Shown here: one piece after another, positions 16,015 through 24,140 of the stretch
How the letters are laid out: every line of letters starts with the position of its first letter
How positions within the stretch are numbered: position 1 is the stretch's first letter
Assembly: GCA_035388825.1 (NCBI GenBank)
Contig: DAOOQQ010000005.1
Location: forward strand, 1 to 64,000
From: MWAR01 sp035388825
GTDB lineage: Bacteria; Muiribacteriota; Ozemobacteria; Ozemobacterales; Ozemobacteraceae
Direction: 5' to 3'
Length of the DNA: 64,000 nucleotides
Position numbers and translations under genes: made by a program
The notes under the pieces: generated by a model
Databases searched by the model: none
What the model was told of the DNA's origin: nothing
What the model saw: only the letters and a program-made list of their open reading frames with translations

Positions 16015-16064
16015 CGGGCGGTCGTGTGGTTGCGCCGATGGTGCCGCTCAGCAGACACAGTGTG

Positions 16065-16106
16065 TCAGGACAGCAGATAGATCCCGAACGCGGCGGCCAG
16101 CACGAA
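16065..16106 (-). repeat. uppP 3' end, direct repeat partner (right copy)
   Basis: The last 42 nt of uppP, matched at 40 of 42 positions by 2370-2411 in the same orientation. This copy belongs to the complete gene, so it is the presumed original site. The two mismatches are G/A changes; one alters a residue (V here, A in the left copy). Confidence 0.8.
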
Positions 16107-16865
16107 GCGATACCAGGCGAACGGCGTCAGACGGGTGGTGTTCAGGAAACGCATGAAACCGACCACGGCGAGCCAGGCCACCACGAACGAGACGAAGAAA
16201 CCGATCGCGAAGACGCCGGCGTCGCTCATCGACAGCAGCTCCCGGCTCGACCAGAGATCTTTGCCCGTGGCGGCGACCATCATCGGAATGGCGAGCAGGA
16301 ACGAAAATTCCGCTGCCGGCACATGTGCCACGCCGAACAACAGGCCGCCGGCGATCGTCGCGCCGGCTCTGGAAAAGCCCGGCCACAGGGCAAGGCACTG
16401 GCAGACGCCGATTCCCAGCGCCTGCTTCCAGGTCATCTCGTCGACCGTCGTGGCCCGAACCTTGGGCTGATACCTCTCGGCGAGAATCAGATACACGCCG
16501 CCGACGACGAGTCCGAGCAGCACGGTTTTCGGCGAGAAGAGATACAGCTTGATCTTCTTGTGAAAGAGAAGTCCGAGAACGACGGCGGGAACCATCGCCA
16601 GCGCGATGTGCCACAGGGTCAGCCGCTGGCTTTTCCACGGCAGGTCGCGCCAGCGCCGCAGCATGTCGAGAATGCGTGCCCGGTAGAGAATCGCCACGGC
16701 GAGGATCGCGCCGAGCTGGATGAACACCTCGAAGGTGTCGGCCTTCTCGCCCGTGAAGCCCAGCAGATGCCCCGAGAGAATGAGATGTCCGGTCGAACTG
16801 ACCGGCAAAAACTCGGTCAGCCCTTCGACGATTCCCTGAATGACGGCGACAAGATGGATGTTCAT
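16065..16865 (-). CDS. uppP: Undecaprenyl-diphosphatase UppP/BacA
   Basis: A 266-aa polytopic membrane enzyme that removes a phosphate from undecaprenyl diphosphate to recycle the cell-wall lipid carrier. The two family motifs are present: EGLTEFLPVSSTGH near the N-terminus and WPGFSRAGATIAG in the middle, with Ala where many members have Ser (PGxSRSG). About eight membrane segments are visible and the length is typical. It is transcribed away from the metal-uptake operon at 17 kb. Its 3' end is duplicated at 2370. Confidence 0.95.
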   Translation of the reverse strand: MNIHLVAVIQGIVEGLTEFLPVSSTGHLILSGHLLGFTGEKADTFEVFIQLGAILAVAILYRARILDMLRRWRDLPWKSQRLTLWHIALAMVPAVVLGLLFHKKIKLYLFSPKTVLLGLVVGGVYLILAERYQPKVRATTVDEMTWKQALGIGVCQCLALWPGFSRAGATIAGGLLFGVAHVPAAEFSFLLAIPMMVAATGKDLWSSRELLSMSDAGVFAIGFFVSFVVAWLAVVGFMRFLNTTRLTPFAWYRFVLAAAFGIYLLS

Positions 16866-17052
16866 GCGGCTACCTCCATGGATGCGACAGGACGAGAGTG
16901 CCGATCACCTTACACGAAATTCCGGCGAAGGAAAATCCCTCGGACATCTGACACCTGCAAGCCGCCTCGAGCCGGTGCGCTGCGTGCGGCTTTTCTGAAT
17001 GGTGAAGCTGCTGCTCACTTCAACCAGGACCCTTCCGAGGAACGGTTTCGAT

Positions 17053-17081
17053 TTGACCGACTTGTTTGACGGCGGTATAAT
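17053..17081 (+). promoter_or_regulatory. Sigma-70 promoter of the metal-uptake operon
   Basis: TTGACC (17053-17058), 17-nt spacer, TATAAT (17076-17081). This is a near-consensus promoter about 75 nt upstream of the His-rich protein start. It has no palindrome of the 6133/25242 kind, so control differs. Confidence 0.8.
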
Positions 17082-17155
17082 TTGCGAAGTGGACAAATGC
17101 TCAAAACAACGGGTTGTGGGGTCGCTTCCGGCGTCGTGAGTCAATGGTAATACCC

Positions 17156-17623
17156 ATGAAATTTAGATGGTGGAAAACGGTAGCGGTTCTCTGCCTGACT
17201 CTTCAGGTCGGGTTCCTGGCTGCTGGGTTGTTGCATTTCGTCCACAGCGAGCGGCAGGAACACCATCATGATCGTTGCGAACATTCCAGCTCCAACTTCC
17301 CGCATCTGCACATGGTATCCCCTGAAGGGGGACGAGACGAACACGATGCGTTTCCGTCCCGATATCGTGGCATCACGGCAGCCCCCGCCCAATCAAGTGG
17401 GCTTTTCCGCTGGGCCATGTCTGGGAACATCGTTCCCTGTCCGTCCGAACACTGTCTTCTCTGTTCGTTGTCAGAACTGGTGCGTTCGAGCGATGTTTCG
17501 CCGGCGGGGGAACCGCTGGTGCCCATCAGCTTTGCCCGTCGCCCTGCGGGCGCTCCTGCGTTTCACCATCTTCAGGGCGCCCTTCGGCCATGTCTGCCGC
17601 GTGGCCCTCCCGTCGTGAGCTGA
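17156..17623 (+). CDS. Small exported His/Cys-rich protein (DUF2946-like)
   Basis: A 155-aa protein with an N-terminal hydrophobic segment (WWKTVAVLCLTLQVGFLAAGLL), then a His cluster (HSERQEHHHDRCEHSS) and PHLH, and later CPSEHCLLC. The Cx4CxxC-type motif and the size recall DUF2946, whose members accompany outer-membrane metal or heme receptors. The ATG at 17156 puts the signal at the N-terminus; an in-frame ATG at 17144 is also possible. It is the first gene of the metal operon and could buffer zinc or copper in the periplasm. No ribosome site is strong. Confidence 0.6.
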   Translation: MKFRWWKTVAVLCLTLQVGFLAAGLLHFVHSERQEHHHDRCEHSSSNFPHLHMVSPEGGRDEHDAFPSRYRGITAAPAQSSGLFRWAMSGNIVPCPSEHCLLCSLSELVRSSDVSPAGEPLVPISFARRPAGAPAFHHLQGALRPCLPRGPPVVS

Positions 17624-17650
17624 TCCCCCGGTTTCGGAACCACCGCAGAC

Positions 17651-17669
17651 CGCCGGCATCCTGCCGGCG
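17651..17669 (+). other. Hairpin between His-rich protein and porin
   Basis: A perfect 8-bp stem, CGCCGGCA-TCC-TGCCGGCG, in the 71-bp gap before the porin. No T-run follows, so it is more likely a processing or mRNA-stability element than a terminator. Confidence 0.5.
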
Positions 17670-17694
17670 ATTCAGCCCATGACGGGAGAATAGT

Positions 17695-19167
17695 GTGAAA
17701 TATATAACTGTTGTTTTTTGTTTGCTCTTTTTTGCTTTTGCGCCCTGCCGACCTGGCGCATTCGCGGCGGAAGCCGCCTCGAACGCCGACATTGCGACGC
17801 TGCGTGACGAAATAGCCTGCTTGCGGTCAGAGATGTCGGCAATGCGTGAAAAATACGAAACGACCATCGCCCGCCTCGAGGAACAGGTGAACAGGCTTGG
17901 CTCCGGCACCTGCGAACCTGCCGCGCCGATGCTGCAACCAGCGCAAGCCGCATTATCGCCCGTCGATGAGCGGGAGCGGCTCCGGATCGCGGCCGCCGGC
18001 GCCCTTGGCGCGGCTGGCCTGGAACCGGTGACGGTGGCCACGCCGTCTGCGCAGACTGTCACGTTCAAGGCCGGCGAGCTGGGGCAGCAGGCGCTGAATC
18101 CCGAGATCAGCATGACCGGTGACGTCATCGCCCAGTTCCGCTCGCAAGAAGACGTGCGCGAACAGGCGCGCGGCACGTTCCGCTCGCTCGGCATTCACGG
18201 AGAATGCTATCTCGATCCGGATACCCGGTTCAAAGCTTCGTTCCCCATCCAGGAGGAAGGAACGGAAATCTGCGAAGCCTACATCTCTCGCGTTGGTTTC
18301 TCGAAAGATCTCAATCTGACGCTGGGCAAGTTCCATCAACAGTTCGGTGTCGTGGGCCGGTGGCATCAACACGCTCTCGACCAGGTGGATTTCCCGCTCG
18401 CTCTTCGGCGTCTTTTCGGCGGCCCGCTGGAGCAGATCGGCGTTTCGTTCGACTGGCAGTTGCCGGCAGAGAAGGGAATGGGACGCGAGTTCACCTTGCA
18501 GCTCACCCATGCGAACAATGATGCGCTGTTCGCCGAGAACACCCGGGGTGTTCCCTGCCTCCTGGCTCACTACAAGCAGTTCAAGGATCTGGATGCCTCG
18601 ACCTATCTCGAATGGGGCGTCACCGGCCTGGCGGGCACCAACGACCGCTGGAACGTGGGCGCGGCGCCGGCGATCTCCATCCATGACGAGTCGCGGCCGA
18701 CCTACGCCCTGGGATTCGACCTGACACGCCTGTGGGAACCCACGGACCGGATGCGGTATCGCAACTTCTGCTGGCGCACCGAGGGGTATTATCTTGCCCG
18801 CGATATCATTACAACGGCGGGAGATCGCGATACGGCTCACGCCTGGGGGGCATACACCAACCTCCACTGGAAGCTGAACCGGATTCTCGAGTCCGGTATC
18901 CGCCTCGACTACTACCGGCCCGACTCGAAGCCGTATGCCGCCGCCCTCACGCCGACGGAGCTGTATCCGAATGCCCTGCACATGGTGTCGGGGCATGATC
19001 CCTGCGAGTTCCAGGTCAGTCCCTACTGGACGTGGAGCCAGAGTCCCTGGGTGCATTACAGACTCGAATTCGATTATCGCAAGGGTCACAACATGGAGCC
19101 GGACGACCGGCGCATTACGCTGCAGTGCATCTGGGCCGGCGGCCCTCATCTGCATGATCGTTACTGA
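17695..19167 (+). CDS. Outer-membrane porin-like beta-barrel protein
   Basis: A 490-aa exported protein starting at GTG after GGGAGAAT. It has a signal peptide (VVFCLLFFAFAP, cleavage near AFA). A coiled coil at about 30-65 (RDEIACLRSEMSAMREKYE) is followed by a barrel with alternating aromatic strands and a C-terminal end rich in amphipathic beta strands. The coiled-coil-plus-barrel layout resembles envelope porins that attach to the wall. Its position ahead of a metal-binding protein suggests metal entry through the outer membrane. It implies a double-membrane cell. No family was recognised with certainty. Confidence 0.75.
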   Translation: MKYITVVFCLLFFAFAPCRPGAFAAEAASNADIATLRDEIACLRSEMSAMREKYETTIARLEEQVNRLGSGTCEPAAPMLQPAQAALSPVDERERLRIAAAGALGAAGLEPVTVATPSAQTVTFKAGELGQQALNPEISMTGDVIAQFRSQEDVREQARGTFRSLGIHGECYLDPDTRFKASFPIQEEGTEICEAYISRVGFSKDLNLTLGKFHQQFGVVGRWHQHALDQVDFPLALRRLFGGPLEQIGVSFDWQLPAEKGMGREFTLQLTHANNDALFAENTRGVPCLLAHYKQFKDLDASTYLEWGVTGLAGTNDRWNVGAAPAISIHDESRPTYALGFDLTRLWEPTDRMRYRNFCWRTEGYYLARDIITTAGDRDTAHAWGAYTNLHWKLNRILESGIRLDYYRPDSKPYAAALTPTELYPNALHMVSGHDPCEFQVSPYWTWSQSPWVHYRLEFDYRKGHNMEPDDRRITLQCIWAGGPHLHDRY

Positions 19168-19179
19168 AACAGGTGAAAT

Positions 19180-20265
19180 ATGAATAAAAATATCATGATA
19201 GTTGCGATGATCATCGTCTCTCTGTGGGTGCGGTGCGCACCTCTCTGCGCTGCCAATGGCTCGGAAAACGGGGAGCGGCCGCTACGCGTCGTCACGACGA
19301 TTCCCGATTATGCGGATTTCGCACGCCGGCTGGGCGGGGAACATGTCATCGTGTCGCATATCGTCCAGGGCGACCAGGATGCCCATTTCATCCGGCCGAA
19401 GCCTTCGTTCGTCCAGATGCTGCGCGAAGCCGATCTGCTCATCGCGACGGGCCTCGATCTCGAAATGTGGCTGCCCACTGCCGTCGACAAGTCGGGCAAC
19501 CCCCGCATCCGGAGCGAGGCGGTCGGCTACGTGGCGGCCGCGCAGGGGGTGCGGATGAAGGATATTCCGACCGTCCTGTCGCGAAGCGAAGGGGGACTCC
19601 ATATCTATGGAAACCCGCACATCACGGTGAGCCCCATCAACATGCTTCGGGTCATCGAGAATATCGAGATCGGCCTCGAGAAAAATGCCCCGGCGCATGC
19701 ACAGGAGTTCCGGACCCGCCTCGCTCAGCTCAAAGGTGAATTTTATAATAGGCTATATGGAAGCGAACTGGTCGAGGTCCTCGGCGGGGAAACGCTGGTG
19801 AAGCTTCATCAGGAAGGCAAACTGCACGACTTCCTGAAACAGAATACCTTCGAAGGCAAGCCTCTGTCCGAGATGCTGGGCGGCTGGACAGGAAGGATGC
19901 TCCCTCTGCGCGGCCTTCCCATCGTGACCTATCACAAAAACTGGATCTACTTCTGCGACGATTTCGGCCTCGTCCAGGTCGATACCATCGAGCCCAAACC
20001 CGGCATTCCGCCTTCCCCGAAGCACACCAGGGAACTCGAAGAGCGGATGCGCCGCGATGGCGTCAAGATCATGCTGTCGGTCAACTACTTCGACGAGCAG
20101 ACCGTCAAATCCATTGCCGAAGCCACCGGGGCGAAGTATCGCATGGTGCCATACTATGTCGGCGGCTCAACCGGCGTGGGAGACTACTTCTGCCTCGTCG
20201 ATCACTGGATCGACGCCCTCGTGAAGATGGCCGGTGAGGCCGGGGTGAAAGGGGAATCACGATGA
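19180..20265 (+). CDS. Metal ABC transporter substrate-binding protein (ZnuA/TroA-like)
   Basis: A 361-aa periplasmic binding protein with a signal peptide ending near LCAA. Family features are VVTTIPDYADFARRLGG, AHFIRPKPSFVQMLREADLL, the ligand His in GNPHITVSPINM and PIVTYHKNWIYFCDDFGL. His and acidic ligands are consistent with Zn2+ or Mn2+. There is no long His-rich loop, unlike ZnuA of enterobacteria. Its stop overlaps the ATPase start by 4 nt. It may also serve the permease at 4027, whose own binding protein is broken. Confidence 0.9.
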   Translation: MNKNIMIVAMIIVSLWVRCAPLCAANGSENGERPLRVVTTIPDYADFARRLGGEHVIVSHIVQGDQDAHFIRPKPSFVQMLREADLLIATGLDLEMWLPTAVDKSGNPRIRSEAVGYVAAAQGVRMKDIPTVLSRSEGGLHIYGNPHITVSPINMLRVIENIEIGLEKNAPAHAQEFRTRLAQLKGEFYNRLYGSELVEVLGGETLVKLHQEGKLHDFLKQNTFEGKPLSEMLGGWTGRMLPLRGLPIVTYHKNWIYFCDDFGLVQVDTIEPKPGIPPSPKHTRELEERMRRDGVKIMLSVNYFDEQTVKSIAEATGAKYRMVPYYVGGSTGVGDYFCLVDHWIDALVKMAGEAGVKGESR

Positions 20266-20987
20266 CGGGAAAGACGGCCGAGGTCCCCGGTGCTTCGCCT
20301 CCTCTCATCCGTTGCCGCGATGTCTGCGTCGGCTATGACCAGGAGCTGGTTCTGGATGGCGTCGATCTGGAGGTGCCACGCGGGGCGTTCGTCCCCTTCG
20401 TCGGCCCGAATGGCGCGGGCAAGACCACGCTTCTGCGCGCCATCCTGGGCCTCCTGCCTCTGCGGGCCGGCACGATCGAGACGCCGTTCGACACCGTCCC
20501 GGCGGGGTTCGTTCCCCAGCATCAGAGCATCGACCTGTTGTTTCCCGTTGTCACGCGGGATATCGTCATGATGGGCCTGTATCCGCGCCTGGGCTGGTGG
20601 GGACGGCCGTTACCAGCCGACCGCGAACTCGTCGATCATCTGCTGGTACGATTCAACCTGTCCGCGCACTCGATGAAGGCCTTTCACGAGCTGTCCGGTG
20701 GAATGCGCCAGAAGGTGCTGATCGCCCGGGCCCTGGTGACGGGGGCCGACGTGCTGGTGATGGACGAGCCGACGGCCTCGCTCGATGCCGATTCCGAAGG
20801 CGAAGTCATTCACCTCCTGCACGAGTTGGCGGTCAGGGATGGAAAAACCGTTTTGTTTGCCCAGCACGGGCTCGACCTTATCCGGCATCTGACCGACGAG
20901 GTGTGCCGCGTCCATCATGGAAAGGCGCGCATCATGCCCTGGAGGGAACTGCATCTCGACGAGCCGGAGGTGCGTGCCCATGCATGA
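20262..20987 (+). CDS. Metal ABC transporter ATP-binding protein
   Basis: A 241-aa ABC ATPase. It has Walker A GPNGAGKTTLLRAIL, Q-loop VPQHQSID, signature LSGGMRQKV, Walker B VLVMDEPTASLD and switch His in LFAQHGLDL. The length fits ZnuC-type subunits. It overlaps the binding-protein gene (ATGA) and the permease start (8 nt). Confidence 0.92.
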   Translation: MTGKTAEVPGASPPLIRCRDVCVGYDQELVLDGVDLEVPRGAFVPFVGPNGAGKTTLLRAILGLLPLRAGTIETPFDTVPAGFVPQHQSIDLLFPVVTRDIVMMGLYPRLGWWGRPLPADRELVDHLLVRFNLSAHSMKAFHELSGGMRQKVLIARALVTGADVLVMDEPTASLDADSEGEVIHLLHELAVRDGKTVLFAQHGLDLIRHLTDEVCRVHHGKARIMPWRELHLDEPEVRAHA

Positions 20988-22239
20988 ATCCCTTGCGATG
21001 ATGGTCTCAACCGTCTTGGAAATCTACGGCACGGCCCTGCCGGTCGGTCTGTTGATCGCAGCCACAGGTGCCCTGTTCGGGGTGTTCGTCGTCCTCAAAC
21101 GCGTCGTGTTCATCGGGGTGACCCTTTCGGAGGCTGCGGCCTGTGGCATCGCGCTTGGCCTGCTTCTGGGCTGGCCCACCTTCGTCGGCGCCCTGCTGAC
21201 GGCGATGCTGGTGGTGCTGCTGCTCGGTCTGCCGTTCGAGCGGTGGTTGAATCTGCCCCGTGACACCTTCCTCGGCGTGCTGTTCGTGGCGTTCTCGGCC
21301 GGCAGTGTCGTGCTCGTCGCGAAAAGCGGCTTCGGTCTCGAAAAGGTGAAGAACCTGCTGTTCGGAAGTCTGTTATTCGCCTCCCCCCACGACCTGTGGC
21401 TCATCATGGGTGTGTTGCTGCCGTGTGCCGCCTGGCTTCTCGTGAGTATCAGGCCGACCGTTTATGCCTTCCTCGACCCCGACGCGGCGCAGGTGTTGGG
21501 AATACGGGTGCGGGCGATGGAGTTCGCATTCTTCATCGCCCTCGGTGCCGTCGTGGCGGCCGCCTCGAAGATCGCCGGCGTGTTGCTGATCTTCTGCTAC
21601 CTCGTCGTTGCCCCGGGAACGGCGCTCATCCTGTATCACCGGCTCGCAGGAGTCCTCGCGCTGTCTGTCGTCGTTGCCTGTTCCGTGACATTCGGCGGCA
21701 TCCTCATCTCCTACAGATTCGATCTGCCACCGAACCAGACGATCGGTCTCGCACACTGCCTCGTCTTCCTTCTGGCGATGTTCACCCGCACGGGGCTGCC
21801 GGGAATCCGCTGGCGAAACGGTGTTCCCTTCACGGGCCTGGCCGCCGCAGCCTGCCTTCTTGGGCTGTTGGCCGTGCCGGTGGATGGACAACACCCCGAG
21901 GAATCGCCCCAGATGCCTTCTCTCGAACGGGGAAGCTCTGGAAACACGGTGCCGGCCGCTCCTTCGCAGGAACTGTCTCAGAGCGGATGGCCGGAGCTTG
22001 TCGAGCGGCTCGGTTCCGCGTTTCGCACGCGCGGCCGGCAGGCCGTTCCCGATGCGGTGGCCTTTCTCCGGAAGGACCCGCCCCTGTTGTTCCGGGCGCA
22101 GATCGTCGCCGAGATCGAGCATGCGATCGCTGCCTCGTCCGGCTGGCAGATCCGCCGGCCGGCTTCCGACCCGGTGAACGGAGCTGCAGCCGAGGCTTGC
22201 CTCGCGCGCGCGCAACAGGGGAGCGGAGGAAAGCCATGA
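20980..22239 (+). CDS. Metal ABC transporter permease with long C-terminal extension
   Basis: A 419-aa protein. The first 280 or so residues are a normal ABC-3 permease with eight or nine membrane segments (GVTLSEAAACGIALG, KNLLFGSLLF, ASKIAGVLLIFCYLVVAPG). The remaining 130 residues, after one more hydrophobic segment (FTGLAAAACLLGLLAVP), form a soluble tail that family members lack. The tail contains a helical part with WPELVERLGSAFRTRGRQ and is probably periplasmic or cytoplasmic depending on topology. A fusion to a small HEAT/helical domain is possible. The gene closes the core transporter. Confidence 0.85.
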   Translation: MHESLAMMVSTVLEIYGTALPVGLLIAATGALFGVFVVLKRVVFIGVTLSEAAACGIALGLLLGWPTFVGALLTAMLVVLLLGLPFERWLNLPRDTFLGVLFVAFSAGSVVLVAKSGFGLEKVKNLLFGSLLFASPHDLWLIMGVLLPCAAWLLVSIRPTVYAFLDPDAAQVLGIRVRAMEFAFFIALGAVVAAASKIAGVLLIFCYLVVAPGTALILYHRLAGVLALSVVVACSVTFGGILISYRFDLPPNQTIGLAHCLVFLLAMFTRTGLPGIRWRNGVPFTGLAAAACLLGLLAVPVDGQHPEESPQMPSLERGSSGNTVPAAPSQELSQSGWPELVERLGSAFRTRGRQAVPDAVAFLRKDPPLLFRAQIVAEIEHAIAASSGWQIRRPASDPVNGAAAEACLARAQQGSGGKP

Positions 22240-22240
22240 T

Positions 22241-22285
22241 CCGGGAACGTCCCGGGGAATCTTTCCGGGATGATGTATTTTTATT
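22241..22285 (+). terminator. Attenuator-like stem choice after metal permease
   Basis: Three segments can pair in two exclusive ways: CCGGGA (22241-22246) with TCCCGG (22250-22255), or that TCCCGG with CCGGGA (22265-22270). The second stem is followed by TGATGTATTTTTATT. This looks like a weak terminator with a competing upstream stem between the metal transporter and the next ABC genes. Confidence 0.4.
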
Positions 22286-22420
22286 GATATAATATAGCTG
22301 TGCGTGTCTTGGCGGCGAATCCTGAAGGTGAGACAGGCGGTCAGCGATGTTCCGGTGACCGCTCGTCCCGCCTGCAGGAACAAGCTGCCGGATTGCATGC
22401 AGGGTTGGAAGGGGTTGAAC

Positions 22421-23365
22421 ATGACCGAACTTGTCGCTGCGGAAGAAATCACGAAACGTGTGGGCTGGTGGAAACCGGAAACGATCGTCGACCGGGTCTC
22501 TCTTTCCCTTTGCGAAGGGGAAATCATGGGAATGCTCGGGCCCAACGGTGCGGGAAAGACCACCACGATGAAAATGCTGCTTGGCTTGACCTCCATCACC
22601 TCGGGCGTCGCGAGAATGTTCGGGGCCCCCGTGCCGTCGGCATCATCCCGTGTCGGCGTGGGTTTCCTTCCCGAATCGATCCAGCATCCGGGCCACCTGA
22701 CCGTGTATGAATACATCCGGTTCCATGCCCTGCTGAGCGAGCTGAAAGTCCCGGGCGAGCTGGTCGGGGAGCAGTTGCGGCGCGTCGAGCTGTGGGAGCA
22801 TCGCGACCGTCTGCTGATCGAATGCTCGAAAGGCATGCGTCAGCGCGCCGATATCGCTCGGCTGCTGATGAAGCGGGCGAGGTTGATCCTCCTCGACGAA
22901 CCGTTCAGCGGACTCGATCCCTGCGGTCAGGTGATGCTCCGAGAGCTGCTTCTCTCGCTGAAGCAGGAGGGGATCGCGATCCTTGTGAATTCCCATGCTT
23001 CAGGCATCCTGGAAGATGTCTGCGATCGTGTCTGCCTGATGAACCGGGGGCGTGTGGTTCTTGGCGGCTCCCTTGCGGAACTCCTCCGGACGAGTCAGAC
23101 CCGGGTCGTGGCTTCATTTCCTGAATCGGGAACGGCGCTCGAGACTTTCGTTGCGGCCCATTCCGCGATTCCGCATCGCCGCCTCGATCGGGGTGAGATC
23201 GAGTTTCTCGCCGGTGAGGCTGCCATCGTGAACGATCTGCTTCGGGACATCCTCCGCGGGGGGGGGATGGTCACGCTGGTGGCACCGGTCACACTGACAC
23301 TCGAGCAGTTGTTCCTGCGGGAGCTTTCTGAGCGCGGCGACGCCGCGAACGAGAGGAGAGGGTGA
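22421..23365 (+). CDS. ABC-2 type transporter ATP-binding protein
   Basis: A 314-aa ATPase of the drug/polysaccharide exporter (CcmA/NatA) type. It has Walker A GPNGAGKTTTMKMLL, Q-loop FLPESIQHP, a degenerate signature CSKGMRQRADIARLL (CSKGM for LSGGQ, common in this group), Walker B LILLDEPFSGLDP and a switch His in VNSHASG. The C-terminal 90 residues are the usual accessory domain. The ATG at 22421 follows GGAAGGGG. It is paired with the permease at 23367. Cargo unknown. Confidence 0.88.
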   Translation: MTELVAAEEITKRVGWWKPETIVDRVSLSLCEGEIMGMLGPNGAGKTTTMKMLLGLTSITSGVARMFGAPVPSASSRVGVGFLPESIQHPGHLTVYEYIRFHALLSELKVPGELVGEQLRRVELWEHRDRLLIECSKGMRQRADIARLLMKRARLILLDEPFSGLDPCGQVMLRELLLSLKQEGIAILVNSHASGILEDVCDRVCLMNRGRVVLGGSLAELLRTSQTRVVASFPESGTALETFVAAHSAIPHRRLDRGEIEFLAGEAAIVNDLLRDILRGGGMVTLVAPVTLTLEQLFLRELSERGDAANERRG

Positions 23366-23366
23366 G

Positions 23367-24140
23367 ATGTTTCCGAGAATACGCCTGATAGCCTGGGACA
23401 CCTTTCTCGATGTGGCCCGCCACAAAATGCTGACGGTGCATCTGGTGTTTGTCGGAATTTCCCTGGGGCTGTTCAACCTCTTCGGCCACTTTGCCACGAC
23501 ACCGACACTGGAATACCGGATGATCCAGGATGTGGGGCTGTCGATCATCTCGTTGTTCGGCTTTCTGATCTCGCTGTTCATCGGCTCGACAACTCTTCGG
23601 GACGAGATTCTGCATAAAACCGCCTATACCATCCTCACCCTTCCGATGGGGCGCTGGGAACTGTATGCCGGCAAGTTCCTCGGCACTCTTCTGGCGGCCA
23701 TCGTGAATGTTTTCCTCATGCTTGGGCTCCTGGCCGGTCTGCTGTATCTGAAGTTCGGCGTGCTCTGGACGGGGTTCCACTGGGTCGTCCTGTTCATGCT
23801 TTTCGAGTTCGCGATCATGTCGGGAATGGTTCTTCTGTTCTCTCTTTCCGACTCCCTGATCGTCTGTTTCTCTCTCTCGGTCTTCTGCGTCCTCCTCGGA
23901 AACATGATGGACCACGTGCGGCATCTTGCTGCGGAGGCCGGAATTCCCCTCCTCATCTGGCTTACAGACCTGCTTGGCTGGATCCTCCCGAATTTCGGCC
24001 TGCTCAACATCAAACACAAGATTCTCACCGATCTGGCCATTTCGCCGGGTCTGGCCTTGTCGGCGGGATTCTATGTCGCAAGCTACTTATTCTTTCTCCT
24101 CGTTGCAGGTTCCTGGATTCTGGGGAAAAAGGACCTGTGA
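23367..24140 (+). CDS. ABC-2 type transporter permease
   Basis: A 257-aa membrane protein with six hydrophobic segments. The family-type loop LRDEILHKTAYTILTLPMGRWEL lies between the second and third helices, as in NosY/GldF-like permeases. It starts 1 nt after the ATPase stop and overlaps the next start (TGATG), so all three genes are coupled. It probably exports or translocates a substrate across the inner membrane. NosY-like transporters assist copper-enzyme assembly, which would fit the metal context; this is inference. Confidence 0.85.
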   Translation: MFPRIRLIAWDTFLDVARHKMLTVHLVFVGISLGLFNLFGHFATTPTLEYRMIQDVGLSIISLFGFLISLFIGSTTLRDEILHKTAYTILTLPMGRWELYAGKFLGTLLAAIVNVFLMLGLLAGLLYLKFGVLWTGFHWVVLFMLFEFAIMSGMVLLFSLSDSLIVCFSLSVFCVLLGNMMDHVRHLAAEAGIPLLIWLTDLLGWILPNFGLLNIKHKILTDLAISPGLALSAGFYVASYLFFLLVAGSWILGKKDL

